Below are positions 37,924 to 48,523 of a stretch of 64,000 bases of DNA, in pieces. This DNA comes from Rhodococcus sp. 14-2483-1-2 (lineage in GTDB: Bacteria > Actinomycetota > Actinomycetes > Mycobacteriales > Mycobacteriaceae). The notes beneath the pieces are model-generated. The model saw nothing but the letters and a program-made list of their open reading frames with translations, was not told the origin of the DNA and did not search any database. Where the stretch lies: assembly GCF_002259405.1 (NCBI RefSeq), contig NZ_NPFW01000006.1:62001-126000 (forward strand). The letters run 5' to 3'. A program made the translations under genes and the position numbers. Position 1 is the stretch's first letter; each line of letters opens with the position of its first letter.

Positions 37924-39318
37924 CTACGCCTTGGCGGCGTGCTTTTCGATGATGACCTGCTTGTCTGCAGGTCGGTCGTCCTCGGGGAGGTGGTCGTCGA
38001 CCATGGTCTCCTCGTCGAACGGCAGTTCGCCGTCGAGCACCGTGTTGACCCGGTCCTTGTCGATGGTCTTGGTCCAGGTGCCGACCAGCAGGGTGGCGAC
38101 GGCGTTACCCGAGAAGTTCGTCAGCGCACGGGCCTCGGACATGAACCGGTCGATTCCGACGATCAGGCCGACTCCGTCGAGCAGTTCGGGGCGATGGCTC
38201 TGCAAGCCACCGGCCAGCGTGGCCAGACCGGCTCCGGAGACGCCGGCTGCGCCCTTGGAGGCGATGATCATGAAGAGCAGCAGCGAGAACTGCTCGCCGA
38301 TCGAGAGCGGCATGTTCATGGCGTCGGCGATGAAGATCGAGGCCATCGTCAGGTAGATCGCGGTGCCGTCGAGGTTGAACGAGTATCCGGTGGGGACGAC
38401 GATGCCGACGGTGGTGCGCTCGACTCCGACGTGTTCCATCTTGGCGATCAGACGCGGCAGGGCCGACTCGGAGGACGACGTGGCGACGATGAGCAGGTAC
38501 TCACGGGCCAGGTACTTGACCAGCTTGAAGATGGAGAAGCCGGAGACGAAGCGCAGGATCAGTCCGAGGAAGAAGAAGACGAAGATGAAGCAGGTGATGT
38601 AGAAGGCGAGCATCAGGGTGCCGAGCTGGATGACGGCGTCGAACCCGGTCTTGCCGACGACACCGGCGATGGCACCGAAGGCACCGATCGGGGCGAGCCA
38701 CAGGATCATGGTCAGGATGCGGAAGACGAGCTTCTGCACCGAACCGATGCCCTTGAGGATGCCCTCGCCGCTCTTGCCCATGGCCTGCAGCGCGAAGCCG
38801 ACGAGGATGGCGACGAACAGCGTCTGCAGGACGGATCCGGCGGTCAGCGACGACAGCAAGCTCTCCGGGATGATGCCGGCGATGAAGTCCATGGTTCCGC
38901 CCGCACCCTCTGCGGTTTTGGCGTACTCATCGCCACCGCCGGGCACGATATTGAGTCCCTCGCCGGGCTGAATCAGGTTGCCGACGACCATGCCGATACC
39001 GAGGGCGATGGTCGACATCGTGATGAAGTAGGCCAAGGCAAGGCCACCAACTCGGCCGACACTGGCTGCGGCGCGGACCGATCCGATGCCGAGGACGATG
39101 GTGCAGAAGATGACCGGGCTGATCATCATCTTGATCAGGCTGACGAAGAGCGTGCCGAGGACCGCGAGCTCGACGGCGAAGTCCTTGGCGGTCAGTCCTA
39201 CGATGACGCCGGCAACGACGGCGATGATCACGGCGATGTAGAGCCAATGAGTCTTGTCGCGCTTCTTCTTGGGCTCGGTGGGCGGATTGTCGAACCGCTC
39301 CGCATCGATGGTTGTCAT
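37924..39318 (-). CDS. dctA: C4-dicarboxylate:cation symporter DctA
   Basis: A 464-residue DAACS-family importer for succinate, fumarate and malate. Features are the KTHWLYIAVIIAVVAGVIVG first helix, the re-entrant serine-rich ATSSSESALPRLIAKM, and SFNLDGTAIYLTMASIFIADAMN (substrate and cation site). ATG 39318 has AAGGAA upstream; the longer frame has no support. The acidic-basic C-terminal tail (LPEDDRPADKQVIIEKHAAKA) is cytoplasmic. Divergent from a DctB/DcuS-like two-component system that very likely controls it. Confidence 0.9.
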   Translation of the reverse strand: MTTIDAERFDNPPTEPKKKRDKTHWLYIAVIIAVVAGVIVGLTAKDFAVELAVLGTLFVSLIKMMISPVIFCTIVLGIGSVRAAASVGRVGGLALAYFITMSTIALGIGMVVGNLIQPGEGLNIVPGGGDEYAKTAEGAGGTMDFIAGIIPESLLSSLTAGSVLQTLFVAILVGFALQAMGKSGEGILKGIGSVQKLVFRILTMILWLAPIGAFGAIAGVVGKTGFDAVIQLGTLMLAFYITCFIFVFFFLGLILRFVSGFSIFKLVKYLAREYLLIVATSSSESALPRLIAKMEHVGVERTTVGIVVPTGYSFNLDGTAIYLTMASIFIADAMNMPLSIGEQFSLLLFMIIASKGAAGVSGAGLATLAGGLQSHRPELLDGVGLIVGIDRFMSEARALTNFSGNAVATLLVGTWTKTIDKDRVNTVLDGELPFDEETMVDDHLPEDDRPADKQVIIEKHAAKA

Positions 39319-39428
39319 GAATGTTCCTTCTGGGTTCCGGTGAAGCGCGAGTCGAACTGCGGACTTCGTGACTACTGGGAGTGGAGTGAGGTGGATCACC
39401 CCTGCTGAGAGATGATGTTGCTGCACCG

Positions 39429-39452
39429 GGTGACAGGAGTCACCTATACGTT
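39429..39452 (+). promoter_or_regulatory. inverted repeat and -10 between dctA and its regulators
   Basis: GGTGAC-AGGA-GTCACC (39429-39444) is a perfect 6-bp-arm dyad followed at once by TATACGTT, a plausible -10 for the sensor-kinase gene. A binding site for the response regulator is inferred from the divergent arrangement. Confidence 0.4.
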
Positions 39453-39492
39453 CATTTCGTTCACGTCCGATGTATTGCACGAAGGGATTGCG

Positions 39493-41046
39493 TTGTCCTC
39501 GAAGCGCCCACTGAGCGTCGCCGGCCAGGTGTTGGTGCTGCAGCTCGTCGTCATGGCGGTCGTTGTGTTCGCCGGCGGCATCCTGACGGTGCTCAACGAA
39601 CGGTCCAACAGCGACGACGCCACCCGACGCGAAGTCACGGCGATCGCGGTGAGCATCGCCAACGAACCGTCGACGCCCATTGCGATCGAGTCCGACGACC
39701 CGACGTCACGTCTGCAGCCGGAAACGGAGAAGATTCGTCAGGTCACGGGTGTCGATTTCATCGTCGTCATGGCACCGGATCGCACCCGATTCACGCACAC
39801 CACCGTCGACCTGATCGGTAAGCCGTTCAGCGGCAATATCGACCGCGCCTTGCTGGGCGAGACGTTCACCGAGACGTACGTGGGTTCTCTCGGCCCGTCG
39901 ATCCGGTCGGTCACGCCGGTCACCGATTCCTCGGGCGAGATCGTCGGCCTCGTCTCGGCGGGCGTCACTCGCCAGAAGATCAGTGATCAGTTCTTCCAAG
40001 GCCTGCCGCTCATCATCGCGGTCGTGCTCGCCGCCTTCGTCGTCGCCGCAGCGGGATCGACGTTGCTCAGCCGTCGGCTCCGGCGTCAGACACTGGGAAT
40101 GGCACCGGCGGAACTGCGCACCATGTACGAGCATCACGACGCCGTCCTGCACTCGATCGGCGAGGGACTGTTGGTGTTCGGCCGCGGGGACGAGGCGGAG
40201 TTGGTCAACGACGAGGCCCGACGCCTCCTCGATCTACCGGAGGGCCCGGTCTCTTTCGAGTCGTTGCCGGAGTCGATGCAGCAGATGGACACCGGCATCG
40301 TGCGTGGCGAATTGCATCTGACGAAGGATCGCGTACTCGTCGTCAATCAGGATCCGGTGATGTGGGAGGGCCGACGCCTGGGCAATGTGCTGACGATTCG
40401 TGATCAGACCGAATTGCGTTCGTTGATGGGTGAATTGGACTCGGTGCGCAGTTTCGCGGAGTCGCTGCGTTCGCAGGCTCACGAGTCGGCGAACAGGCTG
40501 CACACCGTCATCACGATGGTCGAGCTCGGCCGACCCGAGGAGGCCGTCGAGTTCGCGACGGCCGATCTGGAACTCTCGCAGGCGCTCATCGACCGTCTGA
40601 TGAACGCGGTCAGCGAACCGGCACTCGCTGCGCTGCTGCTGGGCAAGGTCAGTCAGGCCGCCGAGCAGGGCGTGGAGCTGACGATCACCGACGACACAGC
40701 GATGGAGCACGAGGGTGTGCTCACTGCGCGTGAATTGGTCACGCTGGTAGGCAATCTGATAGACAATGCCATCGATGCCTCGAAAGAATCCGACCAGCCG
40801 TGGGTCGAAGTGACGGTCCGCGACGCCGATGGTGAACTCGTCGTCAGGGTCGCCGACAGTGGTCCCGGAATGCCGCCGGAGACGCTCAAAGCCGCTCTGC
40901 GGCGCGGCTACTCGACCAAGTCCGGCTCACGCGGCCTCGGCCTCGCCCTGGTGACTCAGGTGATCGGTCGCCATCGCGGCACCTTGACCTCGGAAGTGAC
41001 GTACGGGTCGGTCATGGTTGCCACCATCCCTGGATCGGCGTCATGA
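39493..41046 (+). CDS. CitA/DcuS-family sensor histidine kinase
   Basis: A 517-residue membrane sensor with helix 1 (about 11-30), an extracytoplasmic PAS-like (sCache) domain, helix 2 (about 170-195), a cytoplasmic PAS domain and a transmitter. Phosphoacceptor His330 is in SQAHESANRLHTV, the layout of CitA/DcuS kinases; N-box LVGNLIDNAIDAS, G1 DSGPGMPPE and G2 SRGLGLALV are intact. A TTG start at 39493 is chosen because GAAGGGA lies at 39481-39487; an ATG 27 codons earlier lacks such a site. The stop overlaps the response regulator start. Likely signal: C4-dicarboxylates or citrate. Confidence 0.85.
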   Translation: MSSKRPLSVAGQVLVLQLVVMAVVVFAGGILTVLNERSNSDDATRREVTAIAVSIANEPSTPIAIESDDPTSRLQPETEKIRQVTGVDFIVVMAPDRTRFTHTTVDLIGKPFSGNIDRALLGETFTETYVGSLGPSIRSVTPVTDSSGEIVGLVSAGVTRQKISDQFFQGLPLIIAVVLAAFVVAAAGSTLLSRRLRRQTLGMAPAELRTMYEHHDAVLHSIGEGLLVFGRGDEAELVNDEARRLLDLPEGPVSFESLPESMQQMDTGIVRGELHLTKDRVLVVNQDPVMWEGRRLGNVLTIRDQTELRSLMGELDSVRSFAESLRSQAHESANRLHTVITMVELGRPEEAVEFATADLELSQALIDRLMNAVSEPALAALLLGKVSQAAEQGVELTITDDTAMEHEGVLTARELVTLVGNLIDNAIDASKESDQPWVEVTVRDADGELVVRVADSGPGMPPETLKAALRRGYSTKSGSRGLGLALVTQVIGRHRGTLTSEVTYGSVMVATIPGSAS

Positions 41047-41717
41047 TCCGCGTCCTGATCGTCGACGACGAACCACTGATCGCCGAGGCACACAAGACGT
41101 ACGTCGAGCGCACCCCGGGCTTCGAGGTGGCCGGGGTGGCGCACACCGGAGCGTCGGCCATGCGTTTCGCCAGCACCGAGGCCGTCGATCTGGTGTTGCT
41201 CGATATCGGTCTGCCCGACGCGAGCGGCATCGACGTGGCAGCAGCTCTCGGCGGTCTACGGCCGAGTCCCGACGTCATCGCCATCACCTCCGAGCGGGAT
41301 CTGTCGGTGGTGCGTTCGGCAGTAGCGCACGGCATCGTGCTGTATCTGCTCAAGCCCTTCACGTTCGCCGCGTTCCGCGACAAGCTCGAGCGCTATCGCG
41401 AATTCCACGCTGCGTTGCCGGCCGGGGAGAACGCGTCGAGTCAACGCGACATCGACCGCGCCATGGCGCATCTACGGACGGCCGACGAACGCGTCTCGAC
41501 ACCCAAGGGTATTGCCCCGCAGACGATGGACGGCATCACCGCGAGCATCAAGGAAGCGGCCGACGGACTCAACGCGTCCGAGGCCGCCAAGGTCGTCGGG
41601 GTCTCCCGAGTGACGGCCTGGCGATATCTCGAGCGACTGGCCGACGACGGCCTGGTCACCCGGCACACCGAATACGGTAAAGCCGGGCGACCGCAGGTCC
41701 GTTACATGTGGCGTTAG
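41043..41717 (+). CDS. CitB/DcuR-family response regulator
   Basis: A 224-residue regulator. The receiver domain has Asp8, Asp9, phosphoacceptor Asp54 (LVLLDIGLPDASG) and Lys in LLKPF. A C-terminal winged helix-turn-helix (about 165-224: LNASEAAKVVGVSRVTAWRYLERL) binds DNA. ATG 41043 overlaps the kinase stop by ATGA. Probably activates dctA in response to dicarboxylates through the dyad at 39429. Confidence 0.88.
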   Translation: MIRVLIVDDEPLIAEAHKTYVERTPGFEVAGVAHTGASAMRFASTEAVDLVLLDIGLPDASGIDVAAALGGLRPSPDVIAITSERDLSVVRSAVAHGIVLYLLKPFTFAAFRDKLERYREFHAALPAGENASSQRDIDRAMAHLRTADERVSTPKGIAPQTMDGITASIKEAADGLNASEAAKVVGVSRVTAWRYLERLADDGLVTRHTEYGKAGRPQVRYMWR

Positions 41718-43846
41718 AGCGGCGCCGCCGCACCGGTCTTCTCGACGATCCACGCGTACTCGAAGGCCGCTTCCTTCCACTTCTCGTAGCGCCCGCTCAC
41801 TCCGCCGTGTCCGGCGCTCATTTCGGTCTTCAGCAACAGGTCCGAGTCACCGGTCTTCATTGCTCGCAGTGCAGCAACCCATTTCGCGGGCTCGACGTAG
41901 AGGACGCGAGTGTCGTTGATGGACGTGATCGCCAGGATCGACGGGTAGTCCTTGGCTTCGACGTTCTCGTAGGGGCTGTACGACTTCATGTAGTCGTACA
42001 CCTCCTTGTCGGCCAACGGGTTTCCCCATTCGTCCCATTCGATGACCGTCAGCGGCAGTGACGGATCGAGGATGGAGGTGAGTGGATCGACGAACGGAAC
42101 GTTGGCGAGGATGCCGTTGAACAGCTCCGGCGCGAGGTTGGCCACCGCGCCCATCAGCAGTCCACCTGCACTGCCGCCGTCGGCGACGAGGCGCTTCGGC
42201 GAGGTGCGTCCGGTGTCGATGAGATGCTGTGCGGCAGCGATGAAGTCGGTGAAGGTGTTCTTCTTCTTCAGCGTCTTGCCGTTGTCGTACCAGTGCCGAC
42301 CCATCTCGCCGCCGCCGCGAACATGTGCGACGACGAAGACGATGCCGCGATCGAGGAGCGAGAGCCGCGCCACCGAGAACGACGGGTCCATCGACGCCTC
42401 GTACGATCCGTAGCCGTACAGCAGCGTCGGCGCGGGGCCGTCGGGCACGTCCTTGCGCGCGATGACCGACATCGGAATCTGCGTGCCGTCCGGCGCGGTG
42501 GCCCATTCGCGATGCTGCACATAGTCACCGGCATCGAACTTGCCCAGAACCGGCTGCGATTTGCGGAGCAGCAGTTCACCACTGGCGATGTCGAGGTCGT
42601 AGACCTGGCCGGGGGTGATGAACGAGGTGTAGACCATCCGCAGCAACGGCTGATCCCACTCCGGGTTGGAGCCGGCCCCCACGGAGTAGAGCTCTTCGTC
42701 GAATTCGAGCTCGCGGTACTCGCCGTACCCCTGATCGGTCAGCGGCCAGATCGCCATGCGGGTCAACGCTTCTCGGCGGTAGGTGAAGATCAAGTGGCCG
42801 GCGAAGGCGTCGATGTCCTCGACCCGGACGTCGCCCTGATGCGGAACCAGAGTGCGCTGATCGAGTGGGTCCGAGACCGGTGCCTCGGCGAGCAGGAAGT
42901 TCTCGGCCTTGTCCCCCTCGGTGCCCCACCCGTTCACCGAGCCGTTGTGGGTGATGAGGAATCGATCCTCACCGGCCACGACGGCATGTTCGATGCTGTA
43001 TTCGACGCCGTCCGTGCGCGGCAGTACGACGCGAAACTCGCCCTCGGGATCGGTGGATTCCAGAACGAGGCATTCGGAGGTGATCTTCGAACCGACCCAG
43101 ATCATCAGGTACTTCTCGCTACGGGTGGAACCGAAGCCGACCCAGTAGCTCTCGTCGGGTTCGTGGAAGACCTTGACGTCTCCGGACTTGCCGAGCGTGT
43201 GTCGCCAGACGGTGTCGGGACGCCAGGATTCGTCGACCGTCAGGTAGAACACGTGGGTGGCGTCGGCCGTCCAGGTGGCCCCGGGCGCGACGTTCTCGAT
43301 GGTGTCGGCGAGGAGCTCGCCGGTCTCGAGGTTCTTGAAGCGCAGTGTGTAGCGCTCGTCGCCCTCGGTGTCGGTGGAATAGGCCAGCAGCGTGCCGTCG
43401 AGGCTGATGGAGAACGCGCCGAGGGAGAAGAAGTCGTGTCCCTTCGCTTCTTCGTTGGCGTCGAGCAGGATCTGCTCACCGGGGACGTCCACGTCGGACG
43501 ACAGCGTCGGCGGAGTCCAGTCGTCGGGAGAGTCGACGGGGCAACGGCATTGGAGACCGTACGACTTGCCCTCGACGGTGCGCGAGTAGTACCACCACTG
43601 CCCCATGCGCGTCGGCACGGACAGGTCGGTCTCCTGGGTTCGCGACTTGATCTCGTCGAAGATCTTGCCGCGCAACGACTCCAGGCCTGCGGTCTGCTGC
43701 TCGGTGTAGGCGTTCTCGGCTTCGAGGTAGGCGATCACCTCGGGATCTTCCTTGGCGCGCAACCACTCGTAGTTGTCGATGAAGGTGTCGCCGTGATGGG
43801 TGCGCTCGAGTGGCACCTTCTTGGCAACGGGTGGGGTGATCGTCAT
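41714..43846 (-). CDS. ptrB: oligopeptidase B (S9A prolyl oligopeptidase family)
   Basis: A 710-residue cytosolic serine peptidase cleaving short peptides after basic residues. It has an N-terminal beta-propeller (about 70-400) that filters substrate size and a C-terminal alpha/beta hydrolase. Ser559 lies in [11 protein letters not shown], and the catalytic His is in [30 protein letters not shown] is the family motif. ATG 43846 overlaps the purC stop (ATGA), a coupling also found in mycobacteria, where ptrB genes adjoin purC. Confidence 0.9.
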   Translation of the reverse strand: MTITPPVAKKVPLERTHHGDTFIDNYEWLRAKEDPEVIAYLEAENAYTEQQTAGLESLRGKIFDEIKSRTQETDLSVPTRMGQWWYYSRTVEGKSYGLQCRCPVDSPDDWTPPTLSSDVDVPGEQILLDANEEAKGHDFFSLGAFSISLDGTLLAYSTDTEGDERYTLRFKNLETGELLADTIENVAPGATWTADATHVFYLTVDESWRPDTVWRHTLGKSGDVKVFHEPDESYWVGFGSTRSEKYLMIWVGSKITSECLVLESTDPEGEFRVVLPRTDGVEYSIEHAVVAGEDRFLITHNGSVNGWGTEGDKAENFLLAEAPVSDPLDQRTLVPHQGDVRVEDIDAFAGHLIFTYRREALTRMAIWPLTDQGYGEYRELEFDEELYSVGAGSNPEWDQPLLRMVYTSFITPGQVYDLDIASGELLLRKSQPVLGKFDAGDYVQHREWATAPDGTQIPMSVIARKDVPDGPAPTLLYGYGSYEASMDPSFSVARLSLLDRGIVFVVAHVRGGGEMGRHWYDNGKTLKKKNTFTDFIAAAQHLIDTGRTSPKRLVADGGSAGGLLMGAVANLAPELFNGILANVPFVDPLTSILDPSLPLTVIEWDEWGNPLADKEVYDYMKSYSPYENVEAKDYPSILAITSINDTRVLYVEPAKWVAALRAMKTGDSDLLLKTEMSAGHGGVSGRYEKWKEAAFEYAWIVEKTGAAAPL

Positions 43847-44727
43847 GGCGTGACCCAATCGTCGAAGTTCAGGCCCGAGATGCGCTCGTAGGCCTCGATG
43901 TAGCGGCTGCGTGTGGCTGCGACGATGTCGTCGGGCAACGGTGGTGGCGGGGTGTCGGAGTTGCGGTCCCAGCCGGATTCGCCCGTCAGCCAGTCGCGGA
44001 CGAACTGCTTGTCGAAGCTGGGCTGGACGCGACCTTCCTCATAGGAATCGGCAGGCCAGTAGCGCGATGAATCAGGGGTGAGCACCTCGTCGGCGAGCAC
44101 GAGGTTGCCGTCGGCGTCGGTACCGAACTCGAACTTCGTGTCCGCGAGGATGATTCCGCGTTCCAGAGCGAAGTTGGCAGCGCGTGAGTAGATCTCGATG
44201 GTGTCCTCGCGCAGCTTGAAGGCGAGTTCGGCACCGATCTTCTCGACGACCTGATCGAAGGTGATGTTCTCGTCGTGGTCGCCGAGCTCGGCCTTGGACG
44301 CGGGCGTGAAGATCGCCTGGCCGAGCTTGCTGGATTCGATCAGCCCCGGCGGGAGTTCGACGCCGCACACCTTTCCGGTCGCGTTGTAATCCGACAGACC
44401 CGAACCGGTGAGGTAGCCGCGTGCGACGCATTCGATCGGCACCATGTTCAGCTTCTTCACCACCAGGGCGCGGCCGAGCAGTTCGGCGGGAATGCGTTCG
44501 TCGAGCGGATCACCGGCCAGGTGGTTGACGCCGCCGAGCTCCTCGAAGAAGAACACGCTCATGGCCGTCAACACGCGTCCCTTGTCCGGGATCGGGGTGT
44601 CGAGGATGTGGTCGTAGGCCGAGATTCGGTCGCTCGCGACGAGCAACAGATGCGCGTCGTCGATCGTGTAGAGATCGCGGACCTTGCCGCCGGCCAGATG
44701 CTCGTAGCTACTCAGTGATGGTCGCAC
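43843..44727 (-). CDS. purC: phosphoribosylaminoimidazole-succinocarboxamide synthase
   Basis: A 294-residue SAICAR synthetase, step 7 of purine synthesis. Motifs are [20 protein letters not shown] (ATP site) and IPIPD/TKFEFG with the C-terminal extension of the actinobacterial form. GTG 44727 ([15 protein letters not shown]) matches the mycobacterial N-terminus; a GTG four codons earlier (44739) would add four residues and overlap the TAGTGT box eight bases upstream, so a leaderless start at 44727 is preferred. Confidence 0.92.
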   Translation of the reverse strand: MRPSLSSYEHLAGGKVRDLYTIDDAHLLLVASDRISAYDHILDTPIPDKGRVLTAMSVFFFEELGGVNHLAGDPLDERIPAELLGRALVVKKLNMVPIECVARGYLTGSGLSDYNATGKVCGVELPPGLIESSKLGQAIFTPASKAELGDHDENITFDQVVEKIGAELAFKLREDTIEIYSRAANFALERGIILADTKFEFGTDADGNLVLADEVLTPDSSRYWPADSYEEGRVQPSFDKQFVRDWLTGESGWDRNSDTPPPPLPDDIVAATRSRYIEAYERISGLNFDDWVTP

Positions 44728-44789
44728 GGTGTTCAACACTATCTGGGCCGGTGGCGGCGGGGGTGCCGGCAGGCATCAGACTGGTAGCC

Positions 44790-46193
44790 GTGGCAACGAA
44801 CAACACGACGTCGGCTGTCGGATTCCGCTCCGAACGCGGGCCGATATTGATTGCGTTGATGCTCAGCACGTCTCTGGTCGCCCTCGACGCGACCATCATC
44901 GCGACCGCGGTGCTGTCCATCGTCGACGACCTGGGCGGGTTCACGCAGTTTCCGTGGCTGTTCTCCATCTATCTTCTGGCGCAGGCAGTATCGGTGCCGC
45001 TGTACGGAAAACTGGCCGACCTGTTCGGCCGCAAGAAGATCATGCTGTTCGGCATCGCGGTGTTTCTGCTCGGCTCGATACTCTGTGGCCTGGCCTGGAG
45101 TATGCCCGCCCTGATCGCCTTCCGGGCAGTCCAGGGTCTCGGTGCGGGTGCCGTGCAGCCGATGGCGATCACCATCGCCGGCGATATCTACACCCTGGCC
45201 GAGCGCGCCAAGGTGCAGGGCTACCTCGCCAGCGTGTGGGCGATGTCCTCGGTGCTCGGCCCGGCCCTCGGCGGTATCTTCTCCGAGTTCCTGACGTGGC
45301 GTTGGATCTTCTTCGTCAACATTCCGCTGTGCGCGCTGGCCGCGGTGATGCTGTGGCGCAAGTTCGACGAGGGAGCCGTGGAACGCACCAAGCCCAAGAT
45401 CGACTACCTCGGTGCCGGTCTGCTGACGGTGGGCGCGGCGATGGTGCTGCTCGGGCTGCTCGAGGGCGGACAGTCCTGGGCGTGGAACTCCCCCGTCAGC
45501 ATCGCCATCTTCGTCGCCGGACTCTCGCTGCTCGCCGCTTTCGCAGTGGTTCAGACCAGAGTCGAAGAGCCGATCCTGCCGTTGTGGGTGTTCACGCGTC
45601 GAGTCCTGGTGGTCAGCAGTTTCATCTCGCTGCTCGTCGGTGCGTTGATCCTCGGCCTGACGTCCTACGTTCCGACGTTCGTGCAGGGCGTGCTCGGCAC
45701 CGGCGCGATCGTCGCAGGCTTCGCACTGTCCACCCTCACACTCGGCTGGCCCATCGCGGCCTCCCTCTCCGGGCGGGTGTACCTCCGGTTCGGTTTCCGC
45801 ACCACCGCGCTGATCGGTGCCTCCATCGCGGTGGTCGGAGCGGCATTCGCCGCTGGCCTCGGTTCCGGTTCCCAGGTATGGCAGGTGGGGGCGGTGTGCT
45901 TCGTGATCGGCCTCGGTATGGGCCTGATCGCGAGCCCCACCCTCATCGCAGCCCAGTCGAGCGTCGAATGGTCCGAGCGCGGCGTCGCCACCTCGACCAA
46001 CATGTTCGCCCGCTCCATCGGCAGCGCAGTCGGGGTCGCGGTGTTCGGTGCGATCGTCAACTCACGCATCTCCGACGACCCGAGTCCCGAACAACTGTCC
46101 GACGCCATCCACCCGGTCTTTCTGGGTGTCCTGGCGGCAGCGGCGGTGATGGCCGTCGCCGCACTGTTCATGCCCAAGCGTGCCGCGGAATAG
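44790..46193 (+). CDS. MFS drug exporter, EmrB/QacA (DHA2, 14-helix) type
   Basis: A 467-residue proton antiporter with about 14 helices. Family motifs are the first-helix LVALDATIIATAVLSIVDDLGG, the A-loop GKLADLFGRKKIM and motif C AVWAMSSVLGPALGG. GTG 44790 has CAGACT seven bases upstream and no ribosome binding site, so the mRNA is probably leaderless. Divergent from purC; mycobacteria keep an EmrB-type gene next to purC, so it is backbone. Substrates cannot be told. Confidence 0.85.
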   Translation: MATNNTTSAVGFRSERGPILIALMLSTSLVALDATIIATAVLSIVDDLGGFTQFPWLFSIYLLAQAVSVPLYGKLADLFGRKKIMLFGIAVFLLGSILCGLAWSMPALIAFRAVQGLGAGAVQPMAITIAGDIYTLAERAKVQGYLASVWAMSSVLGPALGGIFSEFLTWRWIFFVNIPLCALAAVMLWRKFDEGAVERTKPKIDYLGAGLLTVGAAMVLLGLLEGGQSWAWNSPVSIAIFVAGLSLLAAFAVVQTRVEEPILPLWVFTRRVLVVSSFISLLVGALILGLTSYVPTFVQGVLGTGAIVAGFALSTLTLGWPIAASLSGRVYLRFGFRTTALIGASIAVVGAAFAAGLGSGSQVWQVGAVCFVIGLGMGLIASPTLIAAQSSVEWSERGVATSTNMFARSIGSAVGVAVFGAIVNSRISDDPSPEQLSDAIHPVFLGVLAAAAVMAVAALFMPKRAAE

Positions 46194-46232
46194 GGTCGGG
46201 CCTGCCGAACCGAATTCGAGGAGGTGACGCCG

Positions 46233-47453
46233 GTGCCGTCGGTCGGGTCCGAGGGCTACTCTTCCGTGCTCCGAATACCCTGGGCTCGCGGAGTTTTCGC
46301 AGCAGCCCTGCTCGGTAGGTTCGCCTTCGCGCTGATTCCGCTGTCCGCGGTGTTCACCTTCCACGAACGAACCGGGTCTTTTTCGACTGCCGGTCTCGCG
46401 ATCGCCGCCTATGGCCTCACCACGATCACGCTCCCGTTCAAGGCTCGTCTGGTGGACCGGCACGGCCAGTTCCGGGCTCTCCTGCCGTTGGCTGCGCTCT
46501 CTGCGCTGTGCATCGGTGGCGCGGCCTCGATCACCGGTTCTACCGACTTCCCGGTACTGCTATCCATCGCCCTGTTCGTCACGGGTGGAGCAGCCGTGCC
46601 GCCGTTGGGCCCGGCGATGCGGTCGAACTGGCGGGCGATGACCGCTGACTCCCCCGATCGCAAGCAAGCGGCCTACGCCCTCGACTCGACGTGCGAGGAG
46701 GTGTTGTTTCTCGCCGGCCCGCTCACCGTCGGAATCCTCATCACGGTGCTCCCCGCATGGGTCGGTCTTGCCGGTGCAGCGGTGGTGCTGGTGGCGGGCA
46801 CCTCGGCGATGATCGCAGCCGAACCGATAAGACGGGGCACCTGGGAAGTCCACGACACCGCGCCGCCGCACCGTCGAATTCGCACCGTCACGGCCCGCCC
46901 GATCCCGGGACTGTTCGCGGTCCTGGTCGCGATATCGGCTCTGGCCGCCGGAGTGAGCATCGTCTACATCAGCGTCGCCGAACTGGCCACCGCACAGGGC
47001 CACCCCAGCGCGGCGGGATATATCGAGTCCGGCATGGTCGCGGCCAGCGTTGTGGGCGGGCTGATCTGGGGAAAGCTGAACCTCGCTACGTCGTCGCGGC
47101 CGATTCAGCTCGGCGGTCTGTCGGCCGCACTGGCCGTCGCGGTATCGGGAACGGCAGCCCTGGCAGACACGCTCTGGGGAGTGGCCGCCGGGTTGTTCGT
47201 CGCCGGTCTCGCCGTCGCGCCCTCGTTCATCACCGCATACCTGGCCGCCGACGAACTCGCTCCCGAAAGCCGACGCTCCGAGGCGAGCAGCTGGGTCAAC
47301 ACCGCCTACAACCTCGGCGCTGCATTCGGTGCGGCTGGGGCCGGTCTGCTGGTCGACAGGGTCGGTGGACAGTCGGGATTGGTGCTCAGCGCGGCGATAC
47401 TCGCAGTCGGTGTACTCGCCCTGACGCTGTTGTCGACGCCCGGACGGTGGTGA
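46233..47453 (+). CDS. MFS transporter, 12-helix
   Basis: A 406-residue transporter with about 12 hydrophobic segments and the pattern of a small exporter: AALLGRFAFALIPLSAVF start, KARLVDRHG between helices 2 and 3, and a central loop rich in Arg and His (about 205-225). GTG 46233 follows GAGGAGG by eight bases; a GTG nine bases earlier overlaps that site. Probably co-transcribed with the EmrB-type gene 39 bp upstream. Substrate not known. Confidence 0.8.
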   Translation: MPSVGSEGYSSVLRIPWARGVFAAALLGRFAFALIPLSAVFTFHERTGSFSTAGLAIAAYGLTTITLPFKARLVDRHGQFRALLPLAALSALCIGGAASITGSTDFPVLLSIALFVTGGAAVPPLGPAMRSNWRAMTADSPDRKQAAYALDSTCEEVLFLAGPLTVGILITVLPAWVGLAGAAVVLVAGTSAMIAAEPIRRGTWEVHDTAPPHRRIRTVTARPIPGLFAVLVAISALAAGVSIVYISVAELATAQGHPSAAGYIESGMVAASVVGGLIWGKLNLATSSRPIQLGGLSAALAVAVSGTAALADTLWGVAAGLFVAGLAVAPSFITAYLAADELAPESRRSEASSWVNTAYNLGAAFGAAGAGLLVDRVGGQSGLVLSAAILAVGVLALTLLSTPGRW

Positions 47454-47467
47454 TTTCGGTAGCCGCG

Positions 47468-48523
47468 TCACTCCACCGAACCCGCAAACCAATGCACCGG
47501 AGACGTCACGGAAACGTCGACGGCGGTACCGGGGGCGAATCGGTCCGCGGTTCGGGCGATGGCTCGAAGCCGCAGCCCGGTGCCACTGTGCCGCAGGGTC
47601 ACCGAGGATTCGGGGCCGGTGAAGAACTCGTGCTCGACGACGAATGCGCCGTCCTCGCGCTCCGAGACCGACAGCTGCTCGGGACGGAGCAACGCCTGCC
47701 CGTTTCCCGTCGCTCGGGTAGTGGATTCGAGACGCCCGAGGACTGTGTCGACGTGGCCGCCCTGTGCTGCAGCGTCTATGAAGTAGGCGTCGCCGACGAA
47801 CCGCGCGACGGCTGGTGTGGCGGGTCGCTCGTACACCTCACGCGGAGTGTCGATCTGGGCACAGCGACCACCCAGCAACACGGCGACCCGATCGGCTGTT
47901 CCGAGCGCTTCGGCTCGGTCGTGGGTGACGAGGATAGAGGCGGTCTTGCTGGACTGCAACAACTCTCGCACGTCCTGCCGGATCGAGGTACGCAGCCCCG
48001 CGTCGAGGGCGGCGAACGGCTCGTCCATCAACACCACCGACGGAGCCGGTGCGAGCGCACGTGCCAACGCGATGCGCTGCTGCTGACCGCCCGAGAGTTC
48101 GCTGGGCTTCACCCCGCCGGCATCGGGTAGTCCGACCAGCTCGAGCATCTCGTCGACGCGTCGGGTGCGCTCTGCGTGACCGGACAGGTAGGGCCGCAGA
48201 AACCCTGTACGCAAACCGAATTCGATGTTCCTACGTACCGTCAGGTGTGGAAACAATCCACCTTCCTGCGGCATCAGCCCTATCCCTCGCTTCTCCGGCG
48301 GCACCTGAATCTGCCCCGCAACCGAGATGTCCCGCCCGTCGGAGGTGATGCGGCCCGCGTCGATGCGGTGCAGTCCCGCAATGGATCGCAACAGGGTCGT
48401 CTTGCCGCAGCCGGAGGGGCCGAGGACGGCAAGCATCTCGCCGTCACCGAGGTCGAGATCGATCCCGTGCAGCACCGCCGTACTGCCGTACGAGGCAACG
48501 AGACCGGAAATCACCATGCTCAT
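47468..48523 (-). CDS. fbpC: ferric iron ABC transporter ATP-binding protein (FbpC type)
   Basis: A 351-residue ATPase of the iron(III)/spermidine/sulfate group. Walker A GPSGCGKT (35-42), signature LSGGQQQR and Walker B VLMDEPFAALD are intact. The C-terminal 100 residues (about 250-351) form a TOBE-like regulatory domain (GQALLRPEQLSVSERE). ATG 48523 overlaps the permease stop (ATGA). Last gene of fbpABC. Confidence 0.87.
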   Translation of the reverse strand: MSMVISGLVASYGSTAVLHGIDLDLGDGEMLAVLGPSGCGKTTLLRSIAGLHRIDAGRITSDGRDISVAGQIQVPPEKRGIGLMPQEGGLFPHLTVRRNIEFGLRTGFLRPYLSGHAERTRRVDEMLELVGLPDAGGVKPSELSGGQQQRIALARALAPAPSVVLMDEPFAALDAGLRTSIRQDVRELLQSSKTASILVTHDRAEALGTADRVAVLLGGRCAQIDTPREVYERPATPAVARFVGDAYFIDAAAQGGHVDTVLGRLESTTRATGNGQALLRPEQLSVSEREDGAFVVEHEFFTGPESSVTLRHSGTGLRLRAIARTADRFAPGTAVDVSVTSPVHWFAGSVE

